Source: Nitrososphaeria archaeon (GTDB taxonomy: Archaea; Thermoproteota; Nitrososphaeria; JACIWG01). Taken from it: a DNA stretch of 14,578 nt. How positions within the stretch are numbered: position 1 is the stretch's first letter; every line of letters starts with the position of its first letter. The stretch lies in the NCBI GenBank assembly GCA_029776125.1, contig JARVJS010000088.1, positions 1-14,578 on the forward strand, given 5' to 3'. The translations under genes were made by a program, and so were the position numbers. The notes under the pieces are model-generated. The model had not been told where the DNA came from and did not search any database. It saw nothing but the letters and a program-made list of their open reading frames with translations. Shown piece after piece: positions 1-6,205 of the stretch.

Positions 1-92
1 CCCCCTCATATTCATAAAGTTTACAAACGCGGGGGGCGGATTCTGTATCGGTATTTTTTCTAAACAGATTTTCACCAAAAGTCTATCAGAGA

Positions 93-497
93 ATGAGCTG
101 GCCTAAAAAGGTGTATTTGTGCGATACAGGGTTGGCTAGGGTTGTTAAAGTATCCGAAAATATAGGAAAACTTATGGAGAATGTAGTTTACCTTGAACTT
201 TTAAGGTCAACAAACAATAAGCCTCTGCTTGAGATATACTATTGGAGAAACAGTCAACAGAAGGAAGTAGATTTCCTTTTAAAAGAGGGTTTAATAGTTG
301 AACATCTAATACAGGTAACATATGCTTCAGGAAAGGATGAAGTTGAAAATAGGGAAATTAAGTCATTAATAGAGGCTTCAGAAAGGACAGGGTGCAAAAA
401 CCTTTCAATAATAACATGGGACTACGAGGATGAAATTAAAGTAGAGGATAGGATAATCAGATTCATTCCATTATGGAAGTGGCTTCTGAAGATTTGA
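93..497 (+). CDS. C-terminal part of DUF4143-type archaeal ATPase (5'-truncated)
   Basis: This matches the C-terminal DUF4143 region of a large archaeal/bacterial family of AAA-like ATPases, whose N-terminal half carries the P-loop. Seen here: the KKVYLCDTGLAR entry motif (residues 5-16), then YYWRNSQQKEVDFLL (49-63) and LIQVTY (72-77), in the region that has a restriction-nuclease-like fold in the family, then the ENREIKSL helix and a final SIITWD strand. The Walker A and B half is missing. The frame stays open back to position 18, and residues just before the ATG (NRFSPKVYQR) also look like the family, so ATG 93 is probably internal. A TAA at 15-17 and a G6 run at 31-36 sit where the frame is lost. 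Either the gene is a decayed fragment or a frameshift lies near the window edge. The role of the family is poorly defined; many members are genomic hitchhikers. Confidence 0.7.
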   Translation: MSWPKKVYLCDTGLARVVKVSENIGKLMENVVYLELLRSTNNKPLLEIYYWRNSQQKEVDFLLKEGLIVEHLIQVTYASGKDEVENREIKSLIEASERTGCKNLSIITWDYEDEIKVEDRIIRFIPLWKWLLKI

Positions 498-580
498 CAT
501 ACTCCCAACATTATATCCAGAGAAAGTTCTAGGCTTTCTTGTCAAATTTTTTGGAAGATTATATTTTAGGAAAAATCAAG

Positions 581-588
581 TTTATAAC
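581..588 (+). promoter_or_regulatory. TATA box of the class V PLP enzyme gene
   Basis: TTTATAAC centred about 26 bases upstream of the ATG at 611 and preceded by an A-rich BRE-like stretch. This is the spacing expected for a leaderless archaeal transcript. No Shine-Dalgarno sequence is visible before the start, which agrees with leaderless translation. Confidence 0.55.
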
Positions 589-610
589 AGTATAAACAAA
601 GTAATATGAT

Positions 611-1750
611 ATGATGGAGGCAAAAGATGATTTTCCGATATCAAAGGAAATCGTTTACATGAATACTGCTGCAATATCCTTGAAGCCAATAAAAGTTATA
701 GACTCAATGATAGATTTTATGAGAAAACATGAGGTGAGCGGAACATATAATTTTAATGACAATATAGAGGAAGAAGTTTTAGAAAATGCTAGGATTAGAG
801 TCGCAGAACTTATAGGATGCGAGAAAGAAGATATTGCACTTACAACAAACACGAGTGAAGGAATAAACTTTATAGCAAATGCTACAAAATTTAGTCGAGG
901 TGACAATGTTGTCACCACAGACCTAGAGTTTCCCTCAGTAACGTATCCGTGGCTAAGAGTTGCAAAAGAGAATGGAGTAGAGGTTAGGTTCGCATCAAAC
1001 AAGAATGGAATAGTTACGTTAGAGGATTTAGAGAAGCTTACAGACGATAAGACAAAGGTTATCGCATTAAGCCACGTAGAATATAGCAGTGGAATAAGAT
1101 ACAATCTCAGGGAGGTTGCAGATTTAGCTCACAGGCATGGGGCACTATTGGTTGTGGACGCAGTACAGTCCCTTGGAGTAGTACCATTAAATGTTAGAAG
1201 GGAAGATGTTGACGCACTAGCTTCAGCAGCATACAAGTGGCTACTGGGACCCTTCGGAGCAGGATTCGTTTACATGAGAAAAGAATTTTATGAAAATGTT
1301 GAACCACTGTTTGTTGGATGGAGAAGCAGCAGAGAACACGAGTACGATCCAAGAAAAATATCTTATCCGAAGGATGCAAGAAAGTTCGAGTACGGTGGAA
1401 TGCCCTACACATCAATCTATGGGCTCACAAAGGCAATAGAATACGTTAAAGACATTGGTGTAGAGAATATAGAAAGTTATGTGATGAAGATAACAGAGAA
1501 ACTAATGGAAAAATTAAATGATTTGGGGGCACAAATACTAACACCATATGATAGGGAAAAGAGGGCGGGTATAGTTACGGTAAGATTCGATAAAATGGAC
1601 TATGATAGGGCTGTAGAAGAATTGGCTAAAGAAAAGATAATAGTTTCAAAAAGAATGAACGCGTTAAGAATATCACCACACATATATAACACAGAAGAAG
1701 AGATTGAGAAGATAGTACAGTCGATAAGAAGAATGATAGAAAATTATTAA
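611..1750 (+). CDS. Class V aminotransferase-fold PLP enzyme (cysteine desulfurase-like, no catalytic Cys)
   Basis: A fold-type I PLP enzyme of the class V aminotransferase family, full length at 379 residues. Visible motifs: TTNTSEGIN near residues 78-86 (phosphate and ring contacts), DAVQ at 183-186 (the Asp that pairs with the pyridine nitrogen), SAAYKWLLG with the Schiff-base lysine K209, and a C-terminal RISPHIYNTEEE block near residue 353. SufS/CsdA cysteine desulfurases carry an RxGxHC-type loop in the C-terminal part. Here the matching stretch (DREKRAGIVTVRFD onward) has no cysteine, and the only cysteine in the protein is in IGCEKED. So sulfur transfer by a persulfide is unlikely. 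Epimerase, lyase or aminotransferase activity is possible (isopenicillin-N-epimerase-like members exist), but the substrate cannot be told. The start is one of two adjacent ATGs (611 or 614). The gene stands alone. Confidence 0.88.
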   Translation: MMEAKDDFPISKEIVYMNTAAISLKPIKVIDSMIDFMRKHEVSGTYNFNDNIEEEVLENARIRVAELIGCEKEDIALTTNTSEGINFIANATKFSRGDNVVTTDLEFPSVTYPWLRVAKENGVEVRFASNKNGIVTLEDLEKLTDDKTKVIALSHVEYSSGIRYNLREVADLAHRHGALLVVDAVQSLGVVPLNVRREDVDALASAAYKWLLGPFGAGFVYMRKEFYENVEPLFVGWRSSREHEYDPRKISYPKDARKFEYGGMPYTSIYGLTKAIEYVKDIGVENIESYVMKITEKLMEKLNDLGAQILTPYDREKRAGIVTVRFDKMDYDRAVEELAKEKIIVSKRMNALRISPHIYNTEEEIEKIVQSIRRMIENY

Positions 1751-1801
1751 ATAAAGAATAATATTCGCTTTTCATGATTAAGGCTGAAGTTAAAAAATTG
1801 T

Positions 1802-2198
1802 CTAGAATATTCTTTTTAAAGGAGTTTGGTCAAAGTCTAGGTCATTCGATATAATTTCCTTTAAATTATACCTTAAAGCAGAAGCTAGATGGAGTGCGTC
1901 CTCAAAGTCTAGACCATATTCGCCCATAAGATTTTTTGCTTCACTAAAATCTTCTACAGTAAGCGGAACTATTTGTAGACCTAGAAGACCTGTTATCGAA
2001 TCGATTAAACCTTCAACCAGCCCTTTATCTTTTAAGTTTTTACCCGTTAAACCAGCAATTATTATAAGAAGTTGGTATATGGTAAGGGTTGAAGTAAATT
2101 TCCTTCACCCACTTATATGAAGTTTCACCGAATAAATGATGGCCACCAAGCCAGTAAATAAATACATTTACATCTACATAGATTTCTGGACCCACCAT
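1802..2198 (-). pseudogene. Frameshifted PIN-domain (VapC-type) toxin
   Basis: Read on the minus strand from ATG 2198, the first part gives MVGPEIYVDVNVFIYWLGG with the first PIN aspartate (YVDVN). After about 33 residues the similarity jumps to another frame near 2090-2100 and continues as STLTIYQLLIIIAGLTG, then LDFEDALHLASAL (third acidic position) and IISNDLDFD (fourth) to a TAG at 1802-1804. The total length of 397 nt is not a multiple of three, which agrees with one net frameshift. Where PIN proteins of this type often have Glu (TLTxYE), this copy has Gln. A PIN ribonuclease toxin is the clear ancestor. Either it is dead or there is a sequencing indel. It points the same way as, and lies just downstream of, the glycosyltransferase at 2291-3283. 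Confidence 0.72.
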
Positions 2199-2266
2199 TC
2201 CTTCATAACCTCATTTACGAAATTGTCTAAATCTTCTGGCCACCTTCGTATTTTAAATACACCCAA
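2174..2266 (-). CDS. Possible 30-residue ORF overlapping the vapC start (antitoxin tail?)
   Basis: A short minus-strand reading frame from a TTG at 2266 reads KIRRWPEDLDNFVNEVMKEW and stops at 2174, overlapping the PIN start by 25 bases. That arrangement is usual for the end of a vapB antitoxin running into vapC. It is charged and amphipathic like an antitoxin C-terminus, but no DNA-binding part is present. An in-frame stop lies just upstream, and the upstream space is taken by the glycosyltransferase gene. I cannot assign a family, and it may be only an accident of the sequence. Confidence 0.25.
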   Translation of the reverse strand: MGVFKIRRWPEDLDNFVNEVMKEWWVQKSM

Positions 2267-2290
2267 AATTCATTTGGATAATATAAAATT

Positions 2291-3283
2291 TTAGTTTTTG
2301 GCGCCAATAAAATAAGCCCTAACAACCCTTCTATATCTTAGATAGTAGTAGAAGCCCAAAAAGAATGTGTATAAGAATGCAGAAAATCTTGGAAGAAACT
2401 TTTTACGCGAGATTATAAGCTGTCCAATAACATATTTGAAGAAGCTGCATTTTAAGCCATACATTTTAAGCCTCCAAAAATTAATAGACCTATCAAAATT
2501 TAGCCAAAACTCTTGACTAAAACCTTCAGACCTAGTCAATGAACTAACATTCACTGTATGATAAACAGTTGGCGCTATAACCCTATTCCTAACCCTTATT
2601 GCATCATATCCCCTAATCACAACATTTAATGCCAAATGATTCTCAAACCAAAACGCCTTCTTCGAACCCTTGTACAAAACATCCAAAGGAAAAGATTTAA
2701 TTAAGAAACTTCTAAACCCCATATTAAGACCTCCAAAAAATATAGATTTAACAAAGACCTCATCTTTTTCGAGAATAGCTCTCGATGCACCGGCTAGACC
2801 TGAGGTTGAAAAGTATTCACCATATCCTTCTAAAATTCCTAGGGAATCTCTATGAAATCCACTAACATATGTTTCTTTATAAAAAGGTTCATTCAAAAAA
2901 ATAATATCACTTCCATTCACTATAGCCTTCAGACTTATTCCAGTAATCCCGCCAACATTCAAATTTTCTTTAAAAAGGCGAACATATTTTGAAACCCACT
3001 CCTCTTCAGCTATAGCATCATCGTCAAGAAACAGTATGATGTCGCCTGAAGCATTTTTTATCCCTTGAGAATACGCGTTTATTGGGCCAACACCTTCTTG
3101 GATAAGCATTTTTATATTAAGTCTGTCAGCAAAAGACCTAATCACATCCTCGCTTCCATCGTTAGAAGGCTTTAAAACAATCACAACCTCATCCGGTTTA
3201 ACAGTCTGCTTACAAAGTGAGTCTAAAGCATTTTTAAGAAACCTTGCCCTCTTGTATGTGATTATTAGCACAGAAACCTTCAA
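2291..3283 (-). CDS. Family 2 glycosyltransferase (GT-A fold)
   Basis: A 330-residue GT2 enzyme, expected to transfer a sugar from a nucleotide-sugar donor to a lipid-linked or protein-linked glycan on the cytoplasmic face. The N-terminal strand VSVLIITYKR (3-12), the DEVVIV strand with NDGSEDV (41-47), and the metal-binding FLDDDA motif (85-90, DDD at 87-89) are all in place. GGLNMGFR (184-191) fits the acceptor-side loop. FWFENHLALNVVIRG (211-225) sits where GT2 proteins carry their ED-type catalytic motif, here as EN. The C-terminus (about 297-318) is hydrophobic and basic and may tether the protein to the membrane. The start is a TTG at 3283: the frame is open upstream but offers no ATG, and the strand-one motif begins at residue 3. 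It is divergent from the second GT2 at 3367. Confidence 0.88.
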   Translation of the reverse strand: MKVSVLIITYKRARFLKNALDSLCKQTVKPDEVVIVLKPSNDGSEDVIRSFADRLNIKMLIQEGVGPINAYSQGIKNASGDIILFLDDDAIAEEEWVSKYVRLFKENLNVGGITGISLKAIVNGSDIIFLNEPFYKETYVSGFHRDSLGILEGYGEYFSTSGLAGASRAILEKDEVFVKSIFFGGLNMGFRSFLIKSFPLDVLYKGSKKAFWFENHLALNVVIRGYDAIRVRNRVIAPTVYHTVNVSSLTRSEGFSQEFWLNFDRSINFWRLKMYGLKCSFFKYVIGQLIISRKKFLPRFSAFLYTFFLGFYYYLRYRRVVRAYFIGAKN

Positions 3284-3304
3284 TTTTCCATTCAGACCAA
3301 GTTT

Positions 3305-3343
3305 CTTATAATATGTTATAAGCTTATCTTAAAGGTTAAAATA
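3305..3343. promoter_or_regulatory. Divergent promoter region between two GT2 genes
   Basis: The 83-bp gap between the divergent glycosyltransferases holds TATA-like elements on both strands. For the minus-strand gene, CTTATAACA (complement of 3314-3322) lies about 35 bases upstream of its TTG. For the plus-strand gene, TTAAAATA (3336-3343), preceded by AAAGG, lies about 27 bases before ATG 3367, a leaderless spacing. Co-regulation is an inference from the shared space. Confidence 0.4.
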
Positions 3344-3366
3344 CTATCGTAATCTCAATTCAAACG

Positions 3367-4182
3367 ATGACAGTGCCAGAGTCTGTTGACGCCATAATGT
3401 TGACAAAGAATAGCATGAAACCATGCCTAAAAGAATGTCTCGACTCAGTATACAGGAATATTCCAGTAAACAATATGATTGTAGTTGATGGAGGAAGCAG
3501 CGACGGCACCCTTGAACTGCTTAAGAGCTATCCAAGAGTAAAAATTATAATGGACACTAAAGGAAACAGGGCAACATCTAGACAGTTAGGAATAGAATCT
3601 GTGGAGACAGAATGGTTTGTCTTCTTAGACAGTGACGTTATATTATGTGATAAGTGGTTCGAATACGCTAAACCATACATGAAGGACCATAAGGTTGGTG
3701 CTGTCTGGGGTGCAGCATTACAAAGGTCAAGCTCAGACCTTGCAAGATACAGTGCAATGGGAAAACTTTACGGAAAGGACGAGTTATGGATTGCCGTTAA
3801 GGCAGGTAGGAAAAGGGGGTTAACCCATGACACGATAATTAGAACTGAGGCTGTTAGGGGAATAAAGATTCCCCCAGACTTGCATGTTTTAGAAGACCAT
3901 TACATAAGAATGTATGTTGAAGGTAGAGGATATAGATGGCTTTCTGTCCCAAGACCCTACTGCTACCATTACGCACATTCAAGAGAAAGGCCTAAAGACT
4001 ATTTCATATTTGGTAGGGCTGCGAAGAAGATTGGCTTCCTAAAGCTGCCTACAGTCCTAATGTACATGTTTCTTGGTGTACCCAAGTCTCTTTGGATATA
4101 CCTTACTACAGGAAACAGGAATGCGGCAAGAGCACAGTATATAACATATGTTTACATAATAAAGGGATGGTTAAGTGTGTAG
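3367..4182 (+). CDS. Family 2 glycosyltransferase
   Basis: A 271-residue GT2 enzyme. Motifs in order: VDAIMLTKNS (7-16), MIVVDGGSSDGT (37-48, the nucleotide-binding strand and loop), the metal-binding DSD at 88-90 in WFVFLDSDV, and an LEDHYIRMYVEGRGYRW block (175-191) with E176-D177 as the ED catalytic-base motif. The carboxy-terminal third carries a hydrophobic stretch (about 224-246, LPTVLMYMFLGVPKSLWIYL) that may be a re-entrant or membrane helix, as in dolichyl-phosphate-sugar synthases and other lipid-directed GT2s. The donor and acceptor cannot be read from the sequence. With the divergent GT2 at 2291 it makes a small glycan-building pair. No Shine-Dalgarno sequence is seen, so it is probably leaderless. 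Confidence 0.88.
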   Translation: MTVPESVDAIMLTKNSMKPCLKECLDSVYRNIPVNNMIVVDGGSSDGTLELLKSYPRVKIIMDTKGNRATSRQLGIESVETEWFVFLDSDVILCDKWFEYAKPYMKDHKVGAVWGAALQRSSSDLARYSAMGKLYGKDELWIAVKAGRKRGLTHDTIIRTEAVRGIKIPPDLHVLEDHYIRMYVEGRGYRWLSVPRPYCYHYAHSRERPKDYFIFGRAAKKIGFLKLPTVLMYMFLGVPKSLWIYLTTGNRNAARAQYITYVYIIKGWLSV

Positions 4183-4347
4183 GTGTAACCTTTATCTTAG
4201 TTTTTTAAGATTTAATTTAAAAATCTAATATTTTACAAAGTCAATATACATATTTGGAAAAGTTTTCATACGTTAAAAGTAAATCTATACTGCTATCAAC
4301 TTTAATGCCTTAATCAAAAGACCCCACAACAATATTAACTTACAACC

Positions 4348-4364
4348 AAAAAGGTTTTTTATTA
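4348..4364 (+). promoter_or_regulatory. BRE/TATA of the HEPN-MNT operon
   Basis: AAAAAGGTTTTTTATTA is a BRE-like A/G run followed by a T-rich TATA element, about 35 bases before ATG 4393. A GTGGGGT sequence at 4383-4389 sits directly before the start and may act as a weak ribosome-binding site. Confidence 0.45.
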
Positions 4365-4392
4365 GAAAATTATTCTCTTAAAGTGGGGTTTA

Positions 4393-4770
4393 ATGAGCTA
4401 TGAACTGTTAAAAAAAAGAGCTTTATCTTTTCTTAGAAACGCTAAAAATGATTATGAGCAAAATGATTATGACCTAGTATTGTTTCATATAGAACAGTTT
4501 ATACAAATTTACACAAAATATCTTCTTTATAAGAAAATTGGCGGATACCCAAAGACACACTCTATTATAAGACTGCTTAAGGACTTAGCAAAAGTTTATG
4601 AATCTAAGGAATTGGAAACTTTCCTAGACCAAAACCTTGAAGGCCTTTACCTGCTTGAAGAAGCATATGTTTCATCAAGATATTTGCCTAGGGAATATGA
4701 CAGGGATATAGCCGATAGGATACTAAAGCTTGGAGAAAAAATCCTCGAGGTGTTTAAATGTCTAGAATAA
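4393..4770 (+). CDS. HEPN-domain protein, partner of MNT nucleotidyltransferase
   Basis: A 125-residue, mostly helical HEPN protein (PF05168-like). Typical features: RALSFLRNAKNDY near the N-terminus (9-21), LVLFHIEQFIQIYTKYLLYK (28-47), YPKTHSIIRLLKDLA (52-66), and SSRYLPREYDRD (94-105) at the place of the family's C-terminal motif. In HEPN ribonuclease toxins (HepT type) an R-x4-6-H motif lies here. This copy has R96-YLPR-E101-Y102 and no histidine, so RNase activity is doubtful unless another residue substitutes. The next gene starts 13 bases inside this one, a coupled pair, as expected for a HEPN/MNT toxin-antitoxin or substrate-binding pair. In characterised pairs the MNT protein adds AMP to a tyrosine beside that motif; Y102 would be the candidate here (inference). 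Confidence 0.82.
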   Translation: MSYELLKKRALSFLRNAKNDYEQNDYDLVLFHIEQFIQIYTKYLLYKKIGGYPKTHSIIRLLKDLAKVYESKELETFLDQNLEGLYLLEEAYVSSRYLPREYDRDIADRILKLGEKILEVFKCLE

Positions 4771-5111
4771 ATCTAATTGACCTAGAAATTGAACATTCAA
4801 AGGATAGAAGTAAATACTTGAATAATATACTAGAATATTTAAAGACGATTAAAGATGTGTGTAAAAGATTTGACTCAAACTGTAAACTATTGGTCTTCGG
4901 AAGCTATGCACGTGGTAACATGAAGGAAGATAGTGACATCGACCTACTATTAATTACAGAAAAAGCGTCTAGTCCATCTTGGAGAGGTAAGGTGCTTGCA
5001 GCAATCGGCAGAGAAATAGGGTTAACAGCACCATTTGAAATACATATCATAACTTTAGAGGAGTACATGGAATGGTATAGTAAATTTATAGACGTCTACA
5101 AGGAGGTATAG
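4758..5111 (+). CDS. MNT-type minimal nucleotidyltransferase
   Basis: A 117-residue minimal nucleotidyltransferase of the pol-beta superfamily. The GS-x10-DxD signature is intact: LLVFGSYARGNMKEDSDIDLLLI with G48-S49 and D60/D62. The third acidic residue is E94 in APFEIHII. It overlaps the HEPN gene by 13 bases and must share its transcript. In HEPN/MNT (HepT/MntA) modules the MNT partner neutralises the HEPN protein by AMP transfer. That role is known for the family and inferred here. The complete active site suggests a working enzyme. Confidence 0.86.
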   Translation: MSRINLIDLEIEHSKDRSKYLNNILEYLKTIKDVCKRFDSNCKLLVFGSYARGNMKEDSDIDLLLITEKASSPSWRGKVLAAIGREIGLTAPFEIHIITLEEYMEWYSKFIDVYKEV

Positions 5112-5140
5112 TAAAAGAAATTTTTCTTAAGATAATCTTT

Positions 5141-5173
5141 CACCTGACCCTTACGAGTCATCTTTACCTCCAT
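5141..5173 (-). pseudogene. N-terminal stub of AbrB/SpoVT-type antitoxin
   Basis: The minus-strand reading frame from ATG 5173 gives MEVKMTRKGQV, which is the opening of AbrB-fold (swapped-hairpin) VapB antitoxins, normally followed by TIPxEIR. Here the similarity ends after 11 codons and the frame runs into unrelated sequence towards the end of the MNT gene. It is a stub left by truncation. The match is short but very characteristic. Confidence 0.5.
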
Positions 5174-5328
5174 AATCCAACACAATCCTTAAGTAGTACT
5201 TTCTAGCGATAACAATTTCTGAATAATGGAAGAAGCTTAGAGCACAATGGATACATAAAACAGTCTATACCCAAATGTATAGGATATGCCCTACTACTTA
5301 ATATGCGTTAGAAAATTTTAGCATAAAA

Positions 5329-5440
5329 TCATTTGATAAAAAGCACATTCTCCAAGTTTTTGAAATGTTCGTCTCCAGTCACTATATTTGGAGGATACTT
5401 CAATGGTAACTTTAGACATTTATTCCCATTAGACACACCT
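5329..5440 (-). pseudogene. C-terminal remnant of a PIN-domain toxin
   Basis: On the minus strand, LKYPPNIVTGDEHFKNLENV runs to LFIK and a TGA at 5329-5331. IVTGDEHFKxLENV is a classic last strand and loop of VapC PIN domains, containing the fourth acidic residue. The upstream core of the PIN domain is absent and the frame closes at a stop about 20 codons earlier. It lies upstream, on the same strand, of the AbrB stub at 5141-5173, which is the reverse of the normal antitoxin-toxin order, so the two probably come from different modules or from a rearrangement. Confidence 0.55.
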
Positions 5441-5548
5441 CTTTCTTGTTCATCTTATTTTATTTTTTTGTGAAAAATATATTAGATGGTGCATCGATGA
5501 CAAAATTTTAGGATCCCAGAAGTTTCTCTCACCCCCTTCATTCACATG

Positions 5549-6205
5549 CTAACGTTCGAACAGACGACCATCCTTCAAAATGTAGTCGATTCTCGTAGGT
5601 AGATTCTCGTATAAGTCAGTTGTCGTCAGCACGATCGTAACCTTCCTGTCCCTGTTGACCTTTTTGAGCAAATCCATTAGCAGCCGAGAATTCTCATCAT
5701 CCAAGCTCGACGTCGGTTCATCCGCCAGTATAATCCTTGGATTGTTGGCCAATGCACGTACTATGGCTATCCGTTGCCTTTCACCTCCGCTCAACGTATT
5801 CGGAAACCTTTCGGCAAAGCCTTCTAATCCAAAGTATTCGAGGAGCGCTGTAGCTCTTTTCTTCCTGAGATTTTTATCGATTCCAGCTAAGGCCAGAGGT
5901 AGTTCTATGTTCTCTAAAACGGTCAGGGATGGGATTAGGTTGAAGAATTGGAAGACAAAGCCTATTTGATGTACCCTAATACTGGATTTTTCGTCGTCGC
6001 TTAAATTGTTTACAGGTTTTTTGGAGATTTTAACCTCTCCCTTGTCCGGCTGTTCTAGGAGTCCAATTATTTTTAGGAGAGTTGTCTTTCCAGCCCCCGA
6101 CTTGCCTCTGATGGAGATGAATTCACCCTCCTCAACCTTTAGGTTCAGGCCTTTCAGAACTTCTGTTGCACTGTATCTTTTCCAGATGTTGGAGAGCTCT
6201 ATCAA
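5549..6205 (-). CDS. ABC transporter ATPase, LolD/MacB-like
   Basis: A 218-residue ATPase of the LolD/MacB/FtsE class that powers FtsX-like permeases. Walker A GKSGAGKT (34-41), Q-loop FVFQFF (Q86), signature LSGGERQRI (138-146), Walker B IILADEP (158-164, catalytic E163) and D-loop SSLDD (166-170) are intact. The switch (H-loop) region, normally VTHD, reads LTTTD: the histidine position is T196. The start is a TTG at 6205 overlapping the TGA of the upstream GT-C gene (TTGA), so translation is coupled. It is the last gene of the operon from 10120. Its permeases are surely the two FtsX-like proteins encoded upstream. A paralogous ATPase fragment lies at 13384-13517. Confidence 0.9.
   Translation of the reverse strand: MIELSNIWKRYSATEVLKGLNLKVEEGEFISIRGKSGAGKTTLLKIIGLLEQPDKGEVKISKKPVNNLSDDEKSSIRVHQIGFVFQFFNLIPSLTVLENIELPLALAGIDKNLRKKRATALLEYFGLEGFAERFPNTLSGGERQRIAIVRALANNPRIILADEPTSSLDDENSRLLMDLLKKVNRDRKVTIVLTTTDLYENLPTRIDYILKDGRLFER

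Noticed and set aside
655..1104. A 149-residue minus-strand ORF
   Set aside because: Shadow of the class V PLP enzyme, whose motifs are clear on the plus strand.
4321..4389. ACCCCAC and GTGGGGT inverted arms 55 bases apart before the HEPN gene
   Set aside because: The first arm lies upstream of the predicted transcription start, so no mRNA hairpin would form; 7-base arms may be chance.
5265..5282. Inverted repeat CTATAC-6-GTATAG between the AbrB stub and the PIN tail
   Set aside because: Short arms in AT-rich DNA and about 90 bases from the stub's start. It could be a relic operator but cannot be told from chance.
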